Assembly (NCBI GenBank): GCA_003667245.1
Contig: RCNN01000255.1
Location: 1 to 42,167, forward strand
From: Heterostelium multicystogenum
Taxonomy: Eukaryota > Evosea > Eumycetozoa > Acytosteliales > Acytosteliaceae
Length of the DNA: 42,167 bases
Direction of reading: 5' to 3'
Made by a program: the position numbers and the translations under genes. Position 1 is the first letter of the stretch. Every line of letters begins with the position of its first letter. The notes beneath the pieces are model-generated. The model saw nothing but the letters and a program-made list of their open reading frames with translations, searched no databases and was not told where the DNA came from. Below are positions 8,646 through 21,269 of this stretch, one piece after another.

Positions 8646-11600
8646 ATGGTAGGATCAAGTAAATCGGACAGAGTATTCTCACAAAAGAAATCGGGTGCTG
8701 CTGCTGCGGCTAAACAGCAACAGCAGCAGATACCTTCTGTTAAGATTGTGAATCCATTCGATCGTAAGACCAATCGTGTAAAGCACACTGTTCTTGGAAA
8801 GAAAGTTGCTGGTACCTCTGGTAATAGAGGTCAGTCTAGATACAATGATATCGAAAGAGTAACTATGATTGAGTCTTTATCGCAGTGAATGCAGGTTGAA
8901 CTTGAAACTAACCATAATGATCATTATTACAACATTGATCGATCGATCGATTTGATTCAATTCATTTAATACGAATCTTTGTAGAGAAAGAAAACATTGT
9001 TGGTGGAGCTCAATCAATCAAAGAAGAACAATCAATTCTTGGATCAAAGAATTGCTGAAAATGATCCAAACATGTCCGAGGAGGACAAGATGTTGGCAAG
9101 ATATCAAAAAGAGAAAATGGTATGGATCTTAATAGGATAGGTAAATTGATGTGATGGAGCACAGTCTAATGCAATTGTATTTAATACTACTATAGAAAAA
9201 GAATTTATATAATTTGAATGATGACGACGATCAGCTGATGGCTGGTGGATTGGGCGACCATTTGGCTGACGACTATGTTGCAGATGAAGATGATGAGTTG
9301 AGAGAGGAAGAGAAAATGACTGGAAGAAGAAGAACTTATCAGGAAGGCGATCATGACGAGAGTGGAGAACCAGTCAAGAAGTCGAGAGAAGAGGTCTTCC
9401 AGGAGATCATTGAGAAGTCAAAGGCAGGTAGAGCTGAGCGTGCCAAAGAAAAGATGCTCAAGGAAGATATCACCAGAGAGTTGGACGAAGAATTCGATGA
9501 GATCAGAAGTGAAAACATCTTGGCTGTCCGTGGAAAAGAAGATCCTCTCTTGGCTTTATTCCCTGACGAGGAGCAGAAGAAGGTACAACAGCAACAGCAA
9601 CAGGCTAAAGATGCACAGAAAGAAGACGACTTTGATAGCTTGGTGTTGGAGATGGCTGGAGAAACAAGAGCAAAGGCAACTGACAGAACCAAGACCCCAG
9701 AGGAGATTATGAAAGAAGAGAAGGAGAGACTCGACAAGTTAGAAGAGAACAGATTAAAGAGAATGCGTGGAGAGATCGTTGAGGAAGATGAAGAGTCTGC
9801 AAAGAAAATGACTAGATACGAGAAAAGACAAATGAAATTGAAGAAGGACAAGGTTAACTTGCCAGCTAGACCAACTGCTGATGACTTGAATGATGACGAC
9901 TTTGCACTTGACGATCCACTAGGAAACAAGGACGCTCCTTGGTATGACTTTGATGATAAAGAAAACCCAGACCAAGATGGAGAAGAAGAAGATAGTGATC
10001 AAGATGATGACGATGACGATGAAGATGGTGTAGAAGAAGATGAAGATGAAGGAGAGGATTTAGATGATAGCGAAGAAGATGAAGAAGACGAAGACGAGGA
10101 AGAAGATGATGAGGATGATATTGAGGCTCTCAAGATTGAAGCTGAGATCAGAAAGATCAACTCACAAAAGAAAGCCTCCGAAGAAATTCCATTTACTTTC
10201 GATGTTCCAAAGTCAATTGACGAATTGAATCAGTGGTTGGGTGGACGCACACAAGAGGAAAAGAACACTGTCTATACACGTATCAGAGTTTGCAATCACG
10301 TTTCTCTCAAGCCTCAGAACAAGGAGAAGATGAAGGTATACCTTCCAATTTTGTGGCGTCGTTTCGAGTTGATTGCTGCCAACGCCGACAGCACTACCGG
10401 ACTCGATTGGCTTGAACTTGATTTGCTCTCAAAATATATTTTCGAAGTCGGTAAAGATGTACCCGATATTTTGGCAGCAACTGCACTAGCTATGATGCAC
10501 ACCTGCTACAAACGTTGTCTCAACCGTATTGATAAAGCAACCACACCAGACAGCAGTATTTCAGCATGGCCATCCGTATCTGAGATGTTGACAATGAAGT
10601 TGATTGCCAATGTATTCCCAACCTCTGATTTCCATCATCAAGTTATCACACCAACCACTGTAGCTATGGCACACTTCCTCATCCAGCTTCCAATCATCAC
10701 ACCACAAGATATCCTTTCCACAATTTTCCTTTCCAACATTTTCAAATATGTATGTATCTGGTCAGTAGTGGTAATTAGATTTGCCAAGCTAACTAACACC
10801 ATTCAATACTACAGTATTTAGTCAGTGCCAATAAGTATTCACCGGAAATTACAGCAGTTATTGTTAGTTTGCTCTCTGCATTTGCCCTTCAACAAAAGGG
10901 ACCACAGCCAAAGCCAAAGGATGGAGACCAATGGGCATCATTTAACAAGGGTATTCTTGTTCCAAACATGATGTTGAAGGAGAAGTGTTTGGCATTCTCC
11001 AGCAAGAAGACATTGAAAAAGTTGACACCTGCCTCACAATTTGATTTCAATATCTTGGTAAAATCCAAACAAGAGCAATCTCAAAAGTATATGGAGACCG
11101 ATCAATTTAGGTATGTACAACAACAATATTTAATGTACCAATATTTATTTATTGACAATATGTTATTGTATTAGAATCGATTTGTTATATTTATTATTAA
11201 ACTTTGTTGAGTCCTATGTTCAGCAAATGATATTAACAGAGAACAAGGAGTCATTACCATCCATTTTGCAATTGCTTTTGAATCCATTGAATCAATTTGA
11301 CAGTCAACTATTTGGTCAAACCATTAATGTAAGTTGGACCAATAGTTATGATTGGATTCCTCCTTTTCCACTCAGATCAAGTATTAATGGATGATTCTTA
11401 ACCAACAATTATATAGGATAAATTCAAATTGGTCAAAGATTTAATCAATGAAAATATAAAGAGCATTGTTGAAAAGAGAGTTCCATTGACATTATTGGTT
11501 GGAAAGCCAGTGGAGAAGAAGACATTCACACCTAGCTTCAGCAAAGAGTATCATGAACATGGTGACGATCCAGATGTAGTCAGACAGGAAGCAAGAAAAC

Positions 11601-11812
11601 TAAAGGCTTTGCACAAGAAGGAGACCAAGGGTGCCATGAGAGAATTAATGAAGGACAACTACTTTATTCAACAAGAAAAGACCAAGCAACGTATGGCTGA
11701 GCGTCAAGAAATCGAAATCAAGCGCAAGAAGATTATGTCTGAGCTTGAGAAAGAACAACACGAACACAAACAATTCAAAAAGATGAAAGACCGTCTAGAT
11801 GGTAGAATTTAA
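8646..11812 (+). CDS. nop14: Nucleolar protein 14 (SSU processome)
   Basis: NOP14 is a small-subunit processome factor needed for 18S rRNA maturation and 40S export. Six exons with matching phases: 8646-8858, 8985-9119, 9196-10749, 10815-11110, 11175-11328, 11417-11812, giving 915 residues (yeast and human are 810-860). Exon 1 carries the hallmark NPFDRKTNRVKHTVLGKK; exons 1-2 join as IERRKKTLLVEL; exon 2 ends NDPNMSEEDKMLARYQKEK; exon 3 begins KKNLYNLND. The middle is strongly acidic (runs of D/E at about nt 9970-10130), as usual for the family. Exon 3 also has PFTFDVPKSIDELNQWL. The C terminus is a basic coiled coil (about nt 11580-11800). All donors begin GTA and all acceptors end in AG. 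This is the cleanest gene in the window: no frameshift in 2.7 kb of coding sequence. Confidence 0.95.
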
Positions 11813-12072
11813 ACCAATCCCATTTTAAATAAATTAAACAATCATTGAAAAGATATAAACCCAACATAATATGCAAAGTTTATCAATCGAAAATTGAATG
11901 GGATTACCAATACCATGCAAACAAATTATTGAAAATGTCAACACCACCTTCACACACACATTTTTATTTCTACATTAAAATAAAAAAGATATGTAATATA
12001 AAATATCTATCTTTTCATATTATATTATACACACACTCACTCCCTCATTCACACATCTTTTTTATTTTTCTG
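11813..12072. other. NOP14 3' flank
   Basis: AT-rich spacer of 260 bases with ACACAC/CTCACTC tracts. No gene seen. Confidence 0.5.
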
Positions 12073-12511
12073 ATGAATCATGATTTGTGTGAGAGATTTA
12101 TCTGTTGTCTTGACTCTTTAAACACCACACTTTGTCCCAATAATTAGCTCTCTATTGTTGAATGATAATAATATCAATCCGGATATATTTATTATTGGAA
12201 TTCATTGGTTTTAATAGACATTATAAAGATTGGACTTTTCGTGTGTTGAAATTTTGATGAGCTAAAGTATTTGTATGGCAAGTTCTATCATCTATCTATA
12301 AAACCACAACACAGATTTAAAAATTATTAAATTTTATCTATCACCATTCATTGTCATTAGACAGTCCTAATGATATTAAAATGATGATATTGATGTCAAT
12401 ATCCTTCCAATAGACTTTATTAACCCCTCTGAGATGGGACTGACCGTCATTTCCAATGAAGATAATATAATAAAATTGAAAGGTTTTGATACTATTCCAT
12501 ACCCAAAATGA
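12073..12511 (+). CDS. Hidden small gene, frameshifted, unrecognised
   Basis: Successive frames on the plus strand each give protein-like text that continues from one to the next: MNHDLCERFICC and LDSLNTTLCPNN (from ATG 12073), NINPDIFIIGIHWF (about 12170-12212), HYKDWTFRVLKFDELKYLYG and KFYHLSIKPQHRFKNY (about 12220-12330), SLDSPNDIKM (about 12350-12382), then IDVNILPIDFINPSEMGL and TVISNEDNIIKLKGFD ending in IPYPK and TGA at 12509-12511. The joined product would be about 140 residues, with no signal peptide or membrane segment. At least four one-base shifts are needed. I do not recognise the family. Non-coding DNA this AT-rich rarely gives such stop-free, balanced residues in four linked blocks. 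Confidence 0.5.
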
Positions 12512-12985
12512 GAATTTCTATATTTGTTATTTTTAAATATTCTTTGTGGTAGTCAATTCCATCAAACCATTAAATACTTAGCTATGAAACAGCAACTTAT
12601 CATATATATTTTTAATATTATTTACTACACTTTACAATCGTGTTGAATTTCATTTATATTTTATAAACCATTGTGGTACGATTTAAATACTCTATTTATC
12701 TCAAATTAAAAATTTGTCCTTCTTCCACCTCCATGAACCACAACCAAATAGAGTCAAAAATATTCTACCTATCTTTCAAATCCTATCAGATTTCGAATTC
12801 CAACCTATTATAAATTGGAAATCAATTTCATTCTTTGTTTTATAAAAGATCAATTTCAAATCCAATCCATTTTAAAACTCCAACTTTTAATCCAAATTAC
12901 GATATTAGATAAATACAAATAATAATAGTTATTGTAAAGAATAAGAACAGATATATATATATATTAATTGTATAATAATAAATAA
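12512..12985. other. Intergenic, upstream of the aspartic protease
   Basis: About 470 bases, AT-rich, with a TA dinucleotide run at about 12952-12964 and A-rich sequence just before the next ATG. No gene seen. Confidence 0.5.
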
Positions 12986-14517
12986 ATGAATAAAAAATAT
13001 TGTATTTTTTTCTTATGTATTTTAATCAATCTTTCAATTGGAGTTTATCATGAACTAGAATTAGAATTATCACCTAGAGGGTATGTATATACATATTTAA
13101 TTCTTCCAATCCACTCATATATTTATTAATAAATATTATTTTATAATTTCAAGAGTTTTGAATGCAGTTCCAATATCAGATAATTTATTGGCTGTAAACA
13201 AAAGATTAAGAAATGTTTTAGATATCAATATTGACAATGAAATCTCTGGAGATTTATATCAAATCAATACCAAGATCGTTGTCGGAAACCATACTTTCAT
13301 TGTCCAGGTCGATACTGGATCCTCATTGATGGCAATCCCAATGATCGATTGTAATACTTGCAGAGACAGACCAACTTACGATCCAAAACGCTCCCAATAT
13401 TCAAAACTTGTTTCATGCCAAAGCGAACACTGTTTGGGTTCTGGAAGTGCTCCACCCCAATGTAGAAATCGTGCTGAAGAAGATTGTGATTTTGTTATTT
13501 TGTATGGTGATGGATCACGTGTATCTGGAAAAATCTACCAAGACTTTGTAAACCTCTCAGGTCTCTCCAGCTTTGCACACTTTGGTGCCAACAAAATTGA
13601 AACTGGAGATTTTGAATTCCCAAGAGCTGATGGTATCGTTGGATTTGGAAGATCTTGTGCAAACTGTGTCCCAACAGTTTTCGAATCATTGGTTGCTGCC
13701 AATGGAATCAAAAGTAAATATTTTAAAATCTATTATTCTTCATAAAAAAGATACTAATCCCTAAATCTAGATCTTTTTGCAATGTCAATGGATTATGAAG
13801 GTAAAGGAACACTTTCATTAGGTGAATTGAATCCCAAAAACTATATTGGTGAGATTCATTATACTCCAATGCTCGGAATTGGACCTTTCTATGATATTAA
13901 GCCAATCAATTTCAAAGTTGATGATACAGTCATCCTTCCACGTCTTCTGGGACGTCAAGTAATTGTTGACAGTGGAAGCAGTGCTTTGTCCTTAGCTAGT
14001 GGTGCATATGATGCTCTCGTTCACCACATTAGAAGAAACTACTGTCATGTTGCCGGTATCTGTGAAATGCCAAGTATTTTGGACGGTGTAAGTATACCAA
14101 TAATATATCCTACCTTTTGGGATGGATAAACTGACCGTTTTATTTTCAGTCCATCTGTTACAACTCTCCTGCTTCCATTGATTTATTACCAACTATCTAT
14201 ATTACTTTCGATGGAGGTGTTAAGGTAGCCATCCCACCAAGAATTACATGACCAAGGCTCCATTGACCAATGGAAGCAGTGGATACTGCTGGATGATCGA
14301 CAGATCCGATCCATCTACTACCATTCTTGGTGATGTTTTCATGAGAGGATACTACACTGTCTTTGACAACGACAACAAGAGAGTTGGATTTGCTATTAAC
14401 TCCAGAAATAACATAGATGCTTTGGTAGGTTCTGTTCAAGCTAATTCCTCCGATAAATTAGTTCCATCTTTTTCTTTGTTCATAATTTTAATATCCTTTT
14501 TCTATTTTCTCCTATAA
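12986..14517 (+). CDS. Secreted or surface-anchored aspartic protease (family A1)
   Basis: Pepsin-type endopeptidase of the secretory/lysosomal route. Four exons: 12986-13080, 13154-13713, 13771-14087, 14150-14517; phases agree. The N terminus MNKKYCIFFLCILINLSIG is a signal peptide. The first catalytic aspartate is in VQVDTGSSLMAIP (exon 2), the flap region in FVILYGDGSRVSG, then ADGIVGFGRSC; the second aspartate is in VIVDSGSSALSLA (exon 3). Exon 4 holds ITFDGGVK and TTILGDVFMRGYY, where the conserved ILGD..LR..Y element is clear. The protein ends in a hydrophobic tail (SLFIILISFFYFLL) after a small-residue stretch (QANSSD), typical of a GPI-anchor signal; that is inference. One shift near 14240: CCACCAAGAATTAC needs one more A to read PPKNYMTKA. 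Otherwise full length, about 430 residues. Confidence 0.88.
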
Positions 14518-14573
14518 TATAGTCAGTAAAGATTGAACATTAAACAATCTCATAATCATAATTTTTGGTGTAT

Positions 14574-14592
14574 CAACTTTTTTAAAAAGTTG
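14574..14592. repeat. Perfect inverted repeat downstream of the protease
   Basis: CAACTTTTT and AAAAAGTTG flank a single T, 57 bases after the protease stop codon. It could form a hairpin in the 3' region of the transcript. Confidence 0.6.
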
Positions 14593-14783
14593 AATATTCT
14601 TTTATATTTTCTATCCTATCAAATTCATCTTTACTTTCTATATCATCAACTTTCAAAACCTCCAACCAACTCACTCCAATACCCACAACAATAATCATAC
14701 AATAACCTCATAAACCATCATTACTTTTTTCTACTTCACGTGAAACAACCACCCTTTTCCTTTCTACTCTTGACACAACGAAT

Positions 14784-15036
14784 ATAAAAGAATACCAATT
14801 GTTATTTTTATGTATTTTGTTAATTTGTGCCTCCCACTCGAATGTATCATTTACATTTAAATTAATATCATACGGGTATGTTGTTAATTCTAACCATTAG
14901 GGTTTCTTAATTATCCTTCAATTCATCATTATTAATACCGATTATTATTATTATTATTATAACTTCTTTCTCTTGTATTAAAAACCTCCAAATCACCTCA
15001 TTTCAAACTTTCAGTAGTTATGAAGAAGAAGATTAA
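14784..15036 (+). CDS. Candidate two-exon small secreted protein without an ATG
   Basis: From an ATA codon at 14784 the frame reads KEYQLLFLCILLICASHSN, a convincing signal peptide, then VSFTFKLISYG. A GTATGT donor follows at 14876 and a TTTCAG acceptor ends at 15014. The splice restores the frame exactly (GG plus T) and gives SYEEED and TAA at 15034-15036. The product would be about 37 residues. No in-frame ATG exists upstream; ATA may be a base error for ATG, or the gene is dead. It follows the protease on the same strand. Confidence 0.35.
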
Positions 15037-15308
15037 AATGAACTAATAAAAACAATATAATGTATTCATTTTCCAACAACTTTTAAAATTAATTGATTGC
15101 TCATTCTATTTTTTGATATTTGATCAAATATTGATAGATTAAATATATGATATTAAAGTTTGGTAATCAATTTTTTGAGAGCCCCAAATTATAGTTTTTG
15201 ACATATTATAATTATCAATTTATTTCAATTTCAAGTGATATTACATGATACTAACTATCAAAAAAAACAAACTTTCAATTTATTGGTTAGTTTACAATAA
15301 AACAAAAA

Positions 15309-15724
15309 TGATTTTGTTGTTGTCGTTTATATTTATTTTTCTAAATTTTAATTGATTATGATATGTTTTGTTGGACCTCAACCTCTTTGTGTTATTTAGG
15401 TATTTTGAATTTTTACTAAATAAATGGTTTTTATCCAGTTATGGTGAAAATATTTCTCAAACCGTCTTTTTGAAAGAAAAAGAAAAAAAAAATAAATCAA
15501 AAATGACCCCATATCATTTAAACAATATAAGTGAGAATGATACCAATGGACCCATGTTAATGAAAAAACAATAAACACCAAAGACTAAGTGTCATAATCA
15601 AAATGGATGTATTTTTAAATCTACATCTACCAATGAAAAATCATTTTTAAAACCTAGCGATGATTTTGGGAAAACATGTTTTAAATTCCTTGATGTAAAT
15701 GTTAAAGTATATTCTGAATTTTAA
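15309..15724 (+). CDS. Candidate small secreted protein locus, frameshifted, with an in-frame TAA
   Basis: AAAACAAAAATG at 15300-15311 is a typical dictyostelid start context and opens MILLLSFIFIFLNFN, a signal-peptide-like stretch; in the next frame the text continues IDYDMFCWTSTSLCYLGI. A second A-rich start at 15503 opens MTPYHLNNISENDTNG and, after a single TAA (15572-15574), the same frame stays open for 49 more codons (CHNQNGCIF, SFLKPSDDFGKTCFKFL, NVKVYSEF) to TAA 15722-15724. It may be one gene with errors, two genes, or a decaying one. No family recognised. Confidence 0.35.
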
Positions 15725-17370
15725 ATTTTAAATTATTTCTATTTTCTTTACAGTTGTAATTATATATATATATATATTTGTATAAATATAGTTTATTATT
15801 TAAAAATCAATAGAGATTGTTAGTAAAACTAAATGTAAGTATAATGTCATCAATGAACTTTAATTGTTCATACCTACCTCTCAACCCAATGTCACCACTA
15901 TTGAATTATTATTATTGTGTGTTTGTAGAATTGAAATTTTCGATAATTATGTATGCTGCTTCTAATAACCCTCAGAATGTATGAATCTTTTAATATAAAC
16001 AAAATAATTTCAAAACATCACAAAAAAATAAGATCTCTACAATCTTGTTTTTAAAATTACTTGTTCTATGATACCTTCCAAAACAGGAACTCTTTCAACA
16101 ATAATAATAATTCATTCAAAGATTATAGCAACATAACTCAATCAAACAAATCAAATATATTTTTAGTAAACAACAAACCTAAATTATATTATTATTTAGT
16201 TATAATTCTCAAATAAAACAAAAAATAATGTTTTTTGAAATTAATTATCAATATCTATATTAAATATGTTAATACATACTATATACATATACTATATATG
16301 TATATTATAGAAAGTAAATCATCTAGGAAATAATTGAATACAATATCAGAATATTAATTATCAATGTAAATTGAAATAATCTGTCGACAAAATTGAATAA
16401 AATGGGATTAAATGTGACTATTGATTATATACGAAATTGTGTATTGTGCGACTAACAATTGACTGCACTTGAGAGCTGTTGTTTATATGTTGTTATTAAA
16501 TGTTGTTATTGTTGTTCCATTAAAATCTACTAGTAGATCCACAAACTTTCAAGAATAAAAAACTAAAATCATTGTTTAGTCAACAAAACAATGATAATTT
16601 TATGCATAGTTAACATTCCAGTTGATGTCACATTAAAGTAGTGGTTTAGGAGTAAATGTGTTATCTTACATGCTCCTAATTTGCTTGTTTTACTGATATC
16701 AAGTGTTAACAACTCAACACTTCATCTGCTAGAATTTGGTTTTTATTTTGAGTTTTTGATTTTTATTTATTTTATCATTTCCCTAAGATGTGGTGAAATT
16801 AATTAGGTGGTAATGGTATTGGTGTTGGTGTTGTTAGTGTTTGTGGAAATTAATTTTATCAAACCAGTAACAAAAGATTTTATTGTTATGGTTGTTTTGT
16901 TTGTTGTTTTTATCTTTAAATTGCCACCATTTTCAAATTTCACAACACATTAACACAATTAACACACACTTCACCAGCAATATATTCACTTCAAAGTCAT
17001 CAAGAAAATCGAATAAATATTACTATTCTTCCGACAATAACCATAACAATATAAGAAACAACAATAATAAAAAACATATTTAATAATTATTACAACTAAA
17101 AGTATTTTTACAATACCTCCTCTAACAACAGTAACAGTCATCACCTACCTACCTATACCACAATTCTGCTCATTCCGATAATTGGTTCAATTCAACAATA
17201 CATTTTGAAAAGTATAGTTATCATCTTTCAAATAATAGTAAAAAGTATTCATCCACAATACGTAGTTCTATCATAATAATATCTATTTAAATTGAAATTC
17301 CAATACTTTCATATACATCAATCGACTTATTTAAATTGAAATTAATATATCATAGTCTTGTTTTGTCGAA
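15725..17370. other. Gene desert, left part
   Basis: Very AT-rich. Fragments that look faintly coded on plus are: MYAASNNPQN followed by a GTATGA donor (about 15949-15978), an N-rich stretch NSFKDYSNITQSNKSNIF (about 16085-16216), and a hydrophobic then N/S-rich stretch at 16883-17083 that lacks an ATG. None can be joined with confidence. GT-rich sequence at 16806-16860 faces AC-rich sequence at 16920-16980, a strand-asymmetry switch. TATTTAAATTGAAATT occurs twice, at about 17283 and 17328. Confidence 0.4.
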
Positions 17371-17463
17371 TACACCTATTGTAACTGATGTCCTCACTTA
17401 CTTCGGAGGTTATGGTTTCCTACTATTGTTAGGTAGGTTTGCAAACCATCCATTACAGGTGTA
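17371..17463. ncRNA. Candidate structured RNA (strand unknown)
   Basis: A 93-base island, clearly richer in GC than its flanks. The ends pair as TACACCT/AGGTGTA (7 bp), continue as GTAA/TTAC and GATG/CATC after small internal loops, and enclose two further hairpins: CCTC/GAGG (about 17392-17408) and GTTT/AAAC capped by CCTAC/GTAGG (about 17415-17447). The terminal pairing with branched interior recalls dictyostelid class I RNAs, but it is longer, and neither their CCTTACAGCAA motif nor the upstream CCCATAA-type promoter element is present. It lacks the tRNA A and B boxes. Strand, promoter and expression are unknown. Confidence 0.35.
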
Positions 17464-20400
17464 ATATTTAAATTTAATTAAATGTAATTCAGTATCGTAT
17501 GATGCTGCTGTTTGATATTTGTATTTTGATAGAATAATGTTTTATCTTGACAAAGTGGAAAAACAGGATTTTATTGGATAAGTAGAGATTAAGGAGTTGT
17601 ATTCATTAATATGCGTGTGGTGTTTGATTTTATTAACACCAAAGCTGGTCAACAACAAACAAGAAGATTGAAAATGGACGTCATTCTCTATTGGTGGATG
17701 TTACACTTAACCAAATATAAATTAGTTATAATTAAAATAGACCTATTATTGCTTCACTTTTTATTTCAAACTTTCATTCTATATATAATTAATTTACAAA
17801 ATCATATTTAAACTACTATGTAAATCCCTATCAAAATACAAACTAATCAATAACAACCTAGTATACTATATTTGGATAAATTTATTTGTTTATATGAATA
17901 CCAATATTCATTAATTTAAAATTTAAATTAATTTCACTTTGCAATTGATGCAAGGTAGGAAGTAACCAAGTAATCTAACTATTCGATAGTTTACCACAAT
18001 CTAAAAATAGTAACAAACATCTTAAATTAATAATATTACTATTGCTATTGTATATTTTTTCTATCTCCATAATTTCACCCATCTATTTAATTACGACTTG
18101 CTTGGTTTGTAGGTAATTGCAACCTTCTTAAAACAACAACTCCAACTATTACAACAATAATACAATATACTACTTTATCAAAATAGTGACACATTAAGAG
18201 AAGGGTACACTTACTACATGCCAATAATTAATATCAATCCAATGGTTGTCTAATAGTTTTCCGGTTTTCAAAAATGCTAGGATGTTGACAACAAACAGTT
18301 GAACAGAGTATTTTAACTTTGAATAACCTAATCTATTTTTAATTTCATTGCTACTACACCATTAAAATCAATGACCAATACTTAATTGTTTCTTTAACAC
18401 TCATTTAACTAATCATTTTCCATATTTATCCGAATTATATTTTAATGAACCGAAAATAATATAACATCATTCTATTACTTTCATTTTCATCTTAAACTCC
18501 AGCTCATCTTTCCTTCCCCCAATTGTTAAATACTACTTTCACATCATTAAAACCATAATAACATTAAACTTTAATTTTTAACTAATGATAAATATTATTC
18601 CTTACTAACCTTTCATTTAAAGATAGTTACTTTTTCATTTTCAGAATTCACTGTTATTTTAGTTCCCAAAGAAATTAAATTAATATTATAGATATACTCT
18701 TTGGATAAAACTTTAATTATCTAATATAATTAAACCTTTCATTAATCGCCATCAATTCAGATAAACAAAAGGTATTGTATCATTTTATTTGTAATATCCA
18801 ATTGAAATCCATATTGAATTTCATATGTTAATTTTACAACAATCACATATTTAAATTGTATAAATTGGACAAATCATTTATTTTATTATAATCATACATA
18901 TATATTTACTTAATCTATGTAAATGATGGCAAACCAAAATATTTTGATGGTTGACCATATTCAAATATTGATGATCCTTAAATTAATATAAATTATAATT
19001 CATTTCATAATTCAATCACATATATAAACAAACACCACTGATAATTAAACAGTTACTCTGTCTTTCAATTTATATAGTAGATTTCAATCAATAACATATT
19101 TCCTTTTATGGTTAAAATATGAATATGAATTTGGGATTGAAGATTTAAGGTATTTACAATCGATCTAGTATTGAACAAACACTGTGTCTGTGTTATTAAT
19201 TTATTGTTACCATTTTGATGGAGATGGATAGATTACTCTAATTTATTTATATCAACTATCAATACCCACATCTGATATTATATATATAAATTAGTAACCA
19301 TATACTTTATATACCTCATTGTTGCATATACCTATTATTTGATTTGACAGTTCACCATGTTACATACCAATTAATTAACACTCACACACTCACCCCTCAC
19401 TACAGTAAAGCATTACTTTGACTGGAATGATATGATTGAAAGAAGAATGGACAACCACTAAACAATGACCTCCACCACACCACAATATACCACACCTTCC
19501 CAAACCCACATCATAAAACGACACCTTCTATCAGTCACTGACAATATCCAACTGTTGTTTATTTCCACCAATACCTCCAATATCAATCACCGCTTATTCC
19601 AAATAAAAAGAAATAGAGCATCCAACATACATCCAACTTACTTTATACATGGACATATGGTTTACTCATTTTTTTAACATTTTATAACCATAATTATAGT
19701 AATGATATCGCCAATAGATTTTTATTGCTGTCAATAAAAGTAAACTATCAAGTTGAGTTATTGTTGTTGTTTTATTAATTATGTGGTGTGTGAATTAGTG
19801 TGTGTTTTGTGGTGGTGGTTAGTAAATTAAAAGTAGTGGTAATCATCTGCAGGACTATCAATCAATCTTACTATGCTTTACACATGGACTGATAGTGTTA
19901 AAGTTGATTCAAATCGCTTGCTTACTGGTCTGAGAATCTACACGACTCAAACTTTGAGTACACATCCATCCACTAACTAACACCCACTCATCCATCCTTC
20001 CATCAAACTATTGATCGATTATATTATAAACTAAGCAATTAAATAATATTTATATATTTATTAAGTTATCAGAGTCATTGTTGTAGGCATATTTAATTGT
20101 TATTGGTTTTATCTTTATTTAATTATAGATGATAAAGAAAAGCAAGAAATATAAAAAGATATAACTATTTATTTAATAAAAGAATAAAACATAAAGGTGA
20201 CTTTTCGGTTCCATCAAATAAAAGAAAGATAAATAGGCGGAATAGGATTGGAAATTATAAATAACATTACTAATTGCTTGTTGTTTGTAGTATTACTTTA
20301 CTTTTATTTTTAAAAAACAATAACAACATCTAAACTCTATCATCACCATCCATATATACTCATACATTGTACAGTACATACACCATAGATAGATAGATAG

Positions 20401-21269
20401 ATAGATATATATTACATTTCAGCACACTACTACTACCACCACCCTTTTGATAATAAATACCAACAAATCAAAGGATACTTGCTTGGTAACTTTTCTTTCC
20501 TTATATGTATAATCAAATAGAGTAAGAAGAGAACTAGATATTCATAGATATGTGGCATCAATAATATTGAAACAGAATTAAACTGAATGTTGCCTATATT
20601 CTTTTTCATTATGATTAAGATATATATCTGACTTGTCTTGTCTTTTCTCGATGATGTTGCTACGACATTCATTAACTAAGCAACACGACATTTAAATATT
20701 AAATTCTTTTGCATCTCCTTCTGTTTCGTTGCATTCATTTATTCATTATTCATTGTGATTATTCATTGTATTATGCCTGTGTGTGTACATCAAGTGTCTC
20801 CTGGTTCGTCAATCTAACTTACTTATAAGCATATTTAAATAATTATAAACATAAATCGATTCATTCATTATATATATTTATATACTTATATCATATCATT
20901 CATCACCTTACTAGTAATCATATTTATTTAAATAACATAACTCTTAGAATTATAAAAATTATTATAAATCTAGATAAAATAGAATCTTATCTACGTGTTT
21001 TTGTTTGTAGTTGTTATTGTAATTGTACTATTTACATAGTTCAATAACGTATTTTTGTGTCATCTTATTGTCTCGCAATCCCTAAATTATAATTAAGTTG
21101 CGTATCATCACATATTCTTGGAAGGTACCAATCACTTGAGATTGCTACCACCGTTATCTCTTTCTATTTACAGCTCTGGACACTGAGCTTCTTCCTTTTA
21201 TAAAACAAAACTTCTTCTTGTCGATCAAAGATATTAATATTAAATCTTGAATTTTTACCACCTTTTAGC
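17464..21269. other. Gene desert, right part
   Basis: AT-rich with no supported gene. Short open frames (17611-17811; 19465-19677; minus 20433-20672) are within chance for this composition. It contains a GATA microsatellite (about 20389-20406), a 7-bp stem ACTATCA/TGATAGT (about 19855-19898) and AC-rich (19380-19640) next to GT-rich (19755-19830) sequence. It may serve as the distal upstream region of the NF-YA gene. Confidence 0.4.

Noticed and set aside
9351..9929. 192-codon open frame antisense to NOP14
   Set aside because: Shadow of purine-rich, acidic NOP14 codons; serine- and leucine-rich with no independent support.
12380..12455. Box C/D snoRNA-like ATGATGA ... CTGA
   Set aside because: No terminal stem, and the stretch reads as protein (INPSEMGL) on the same strand.
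17611..17811. 66-codon frame in the desert
   Set aside because: Hydrophobic and AT-driven, with no splice context or recognisable motif.
20389..20407. GATA repeat as a regulatory array
   Set aside because: A plain tetranucleotide microsatellite; similar CTAT repeats occur at the right end.
20433..20672. 79-codon ATG-initiated frame on the minus strand
   Set aside because: Length is within chance for this composition; no A-rich start context and no protein-like motifs.
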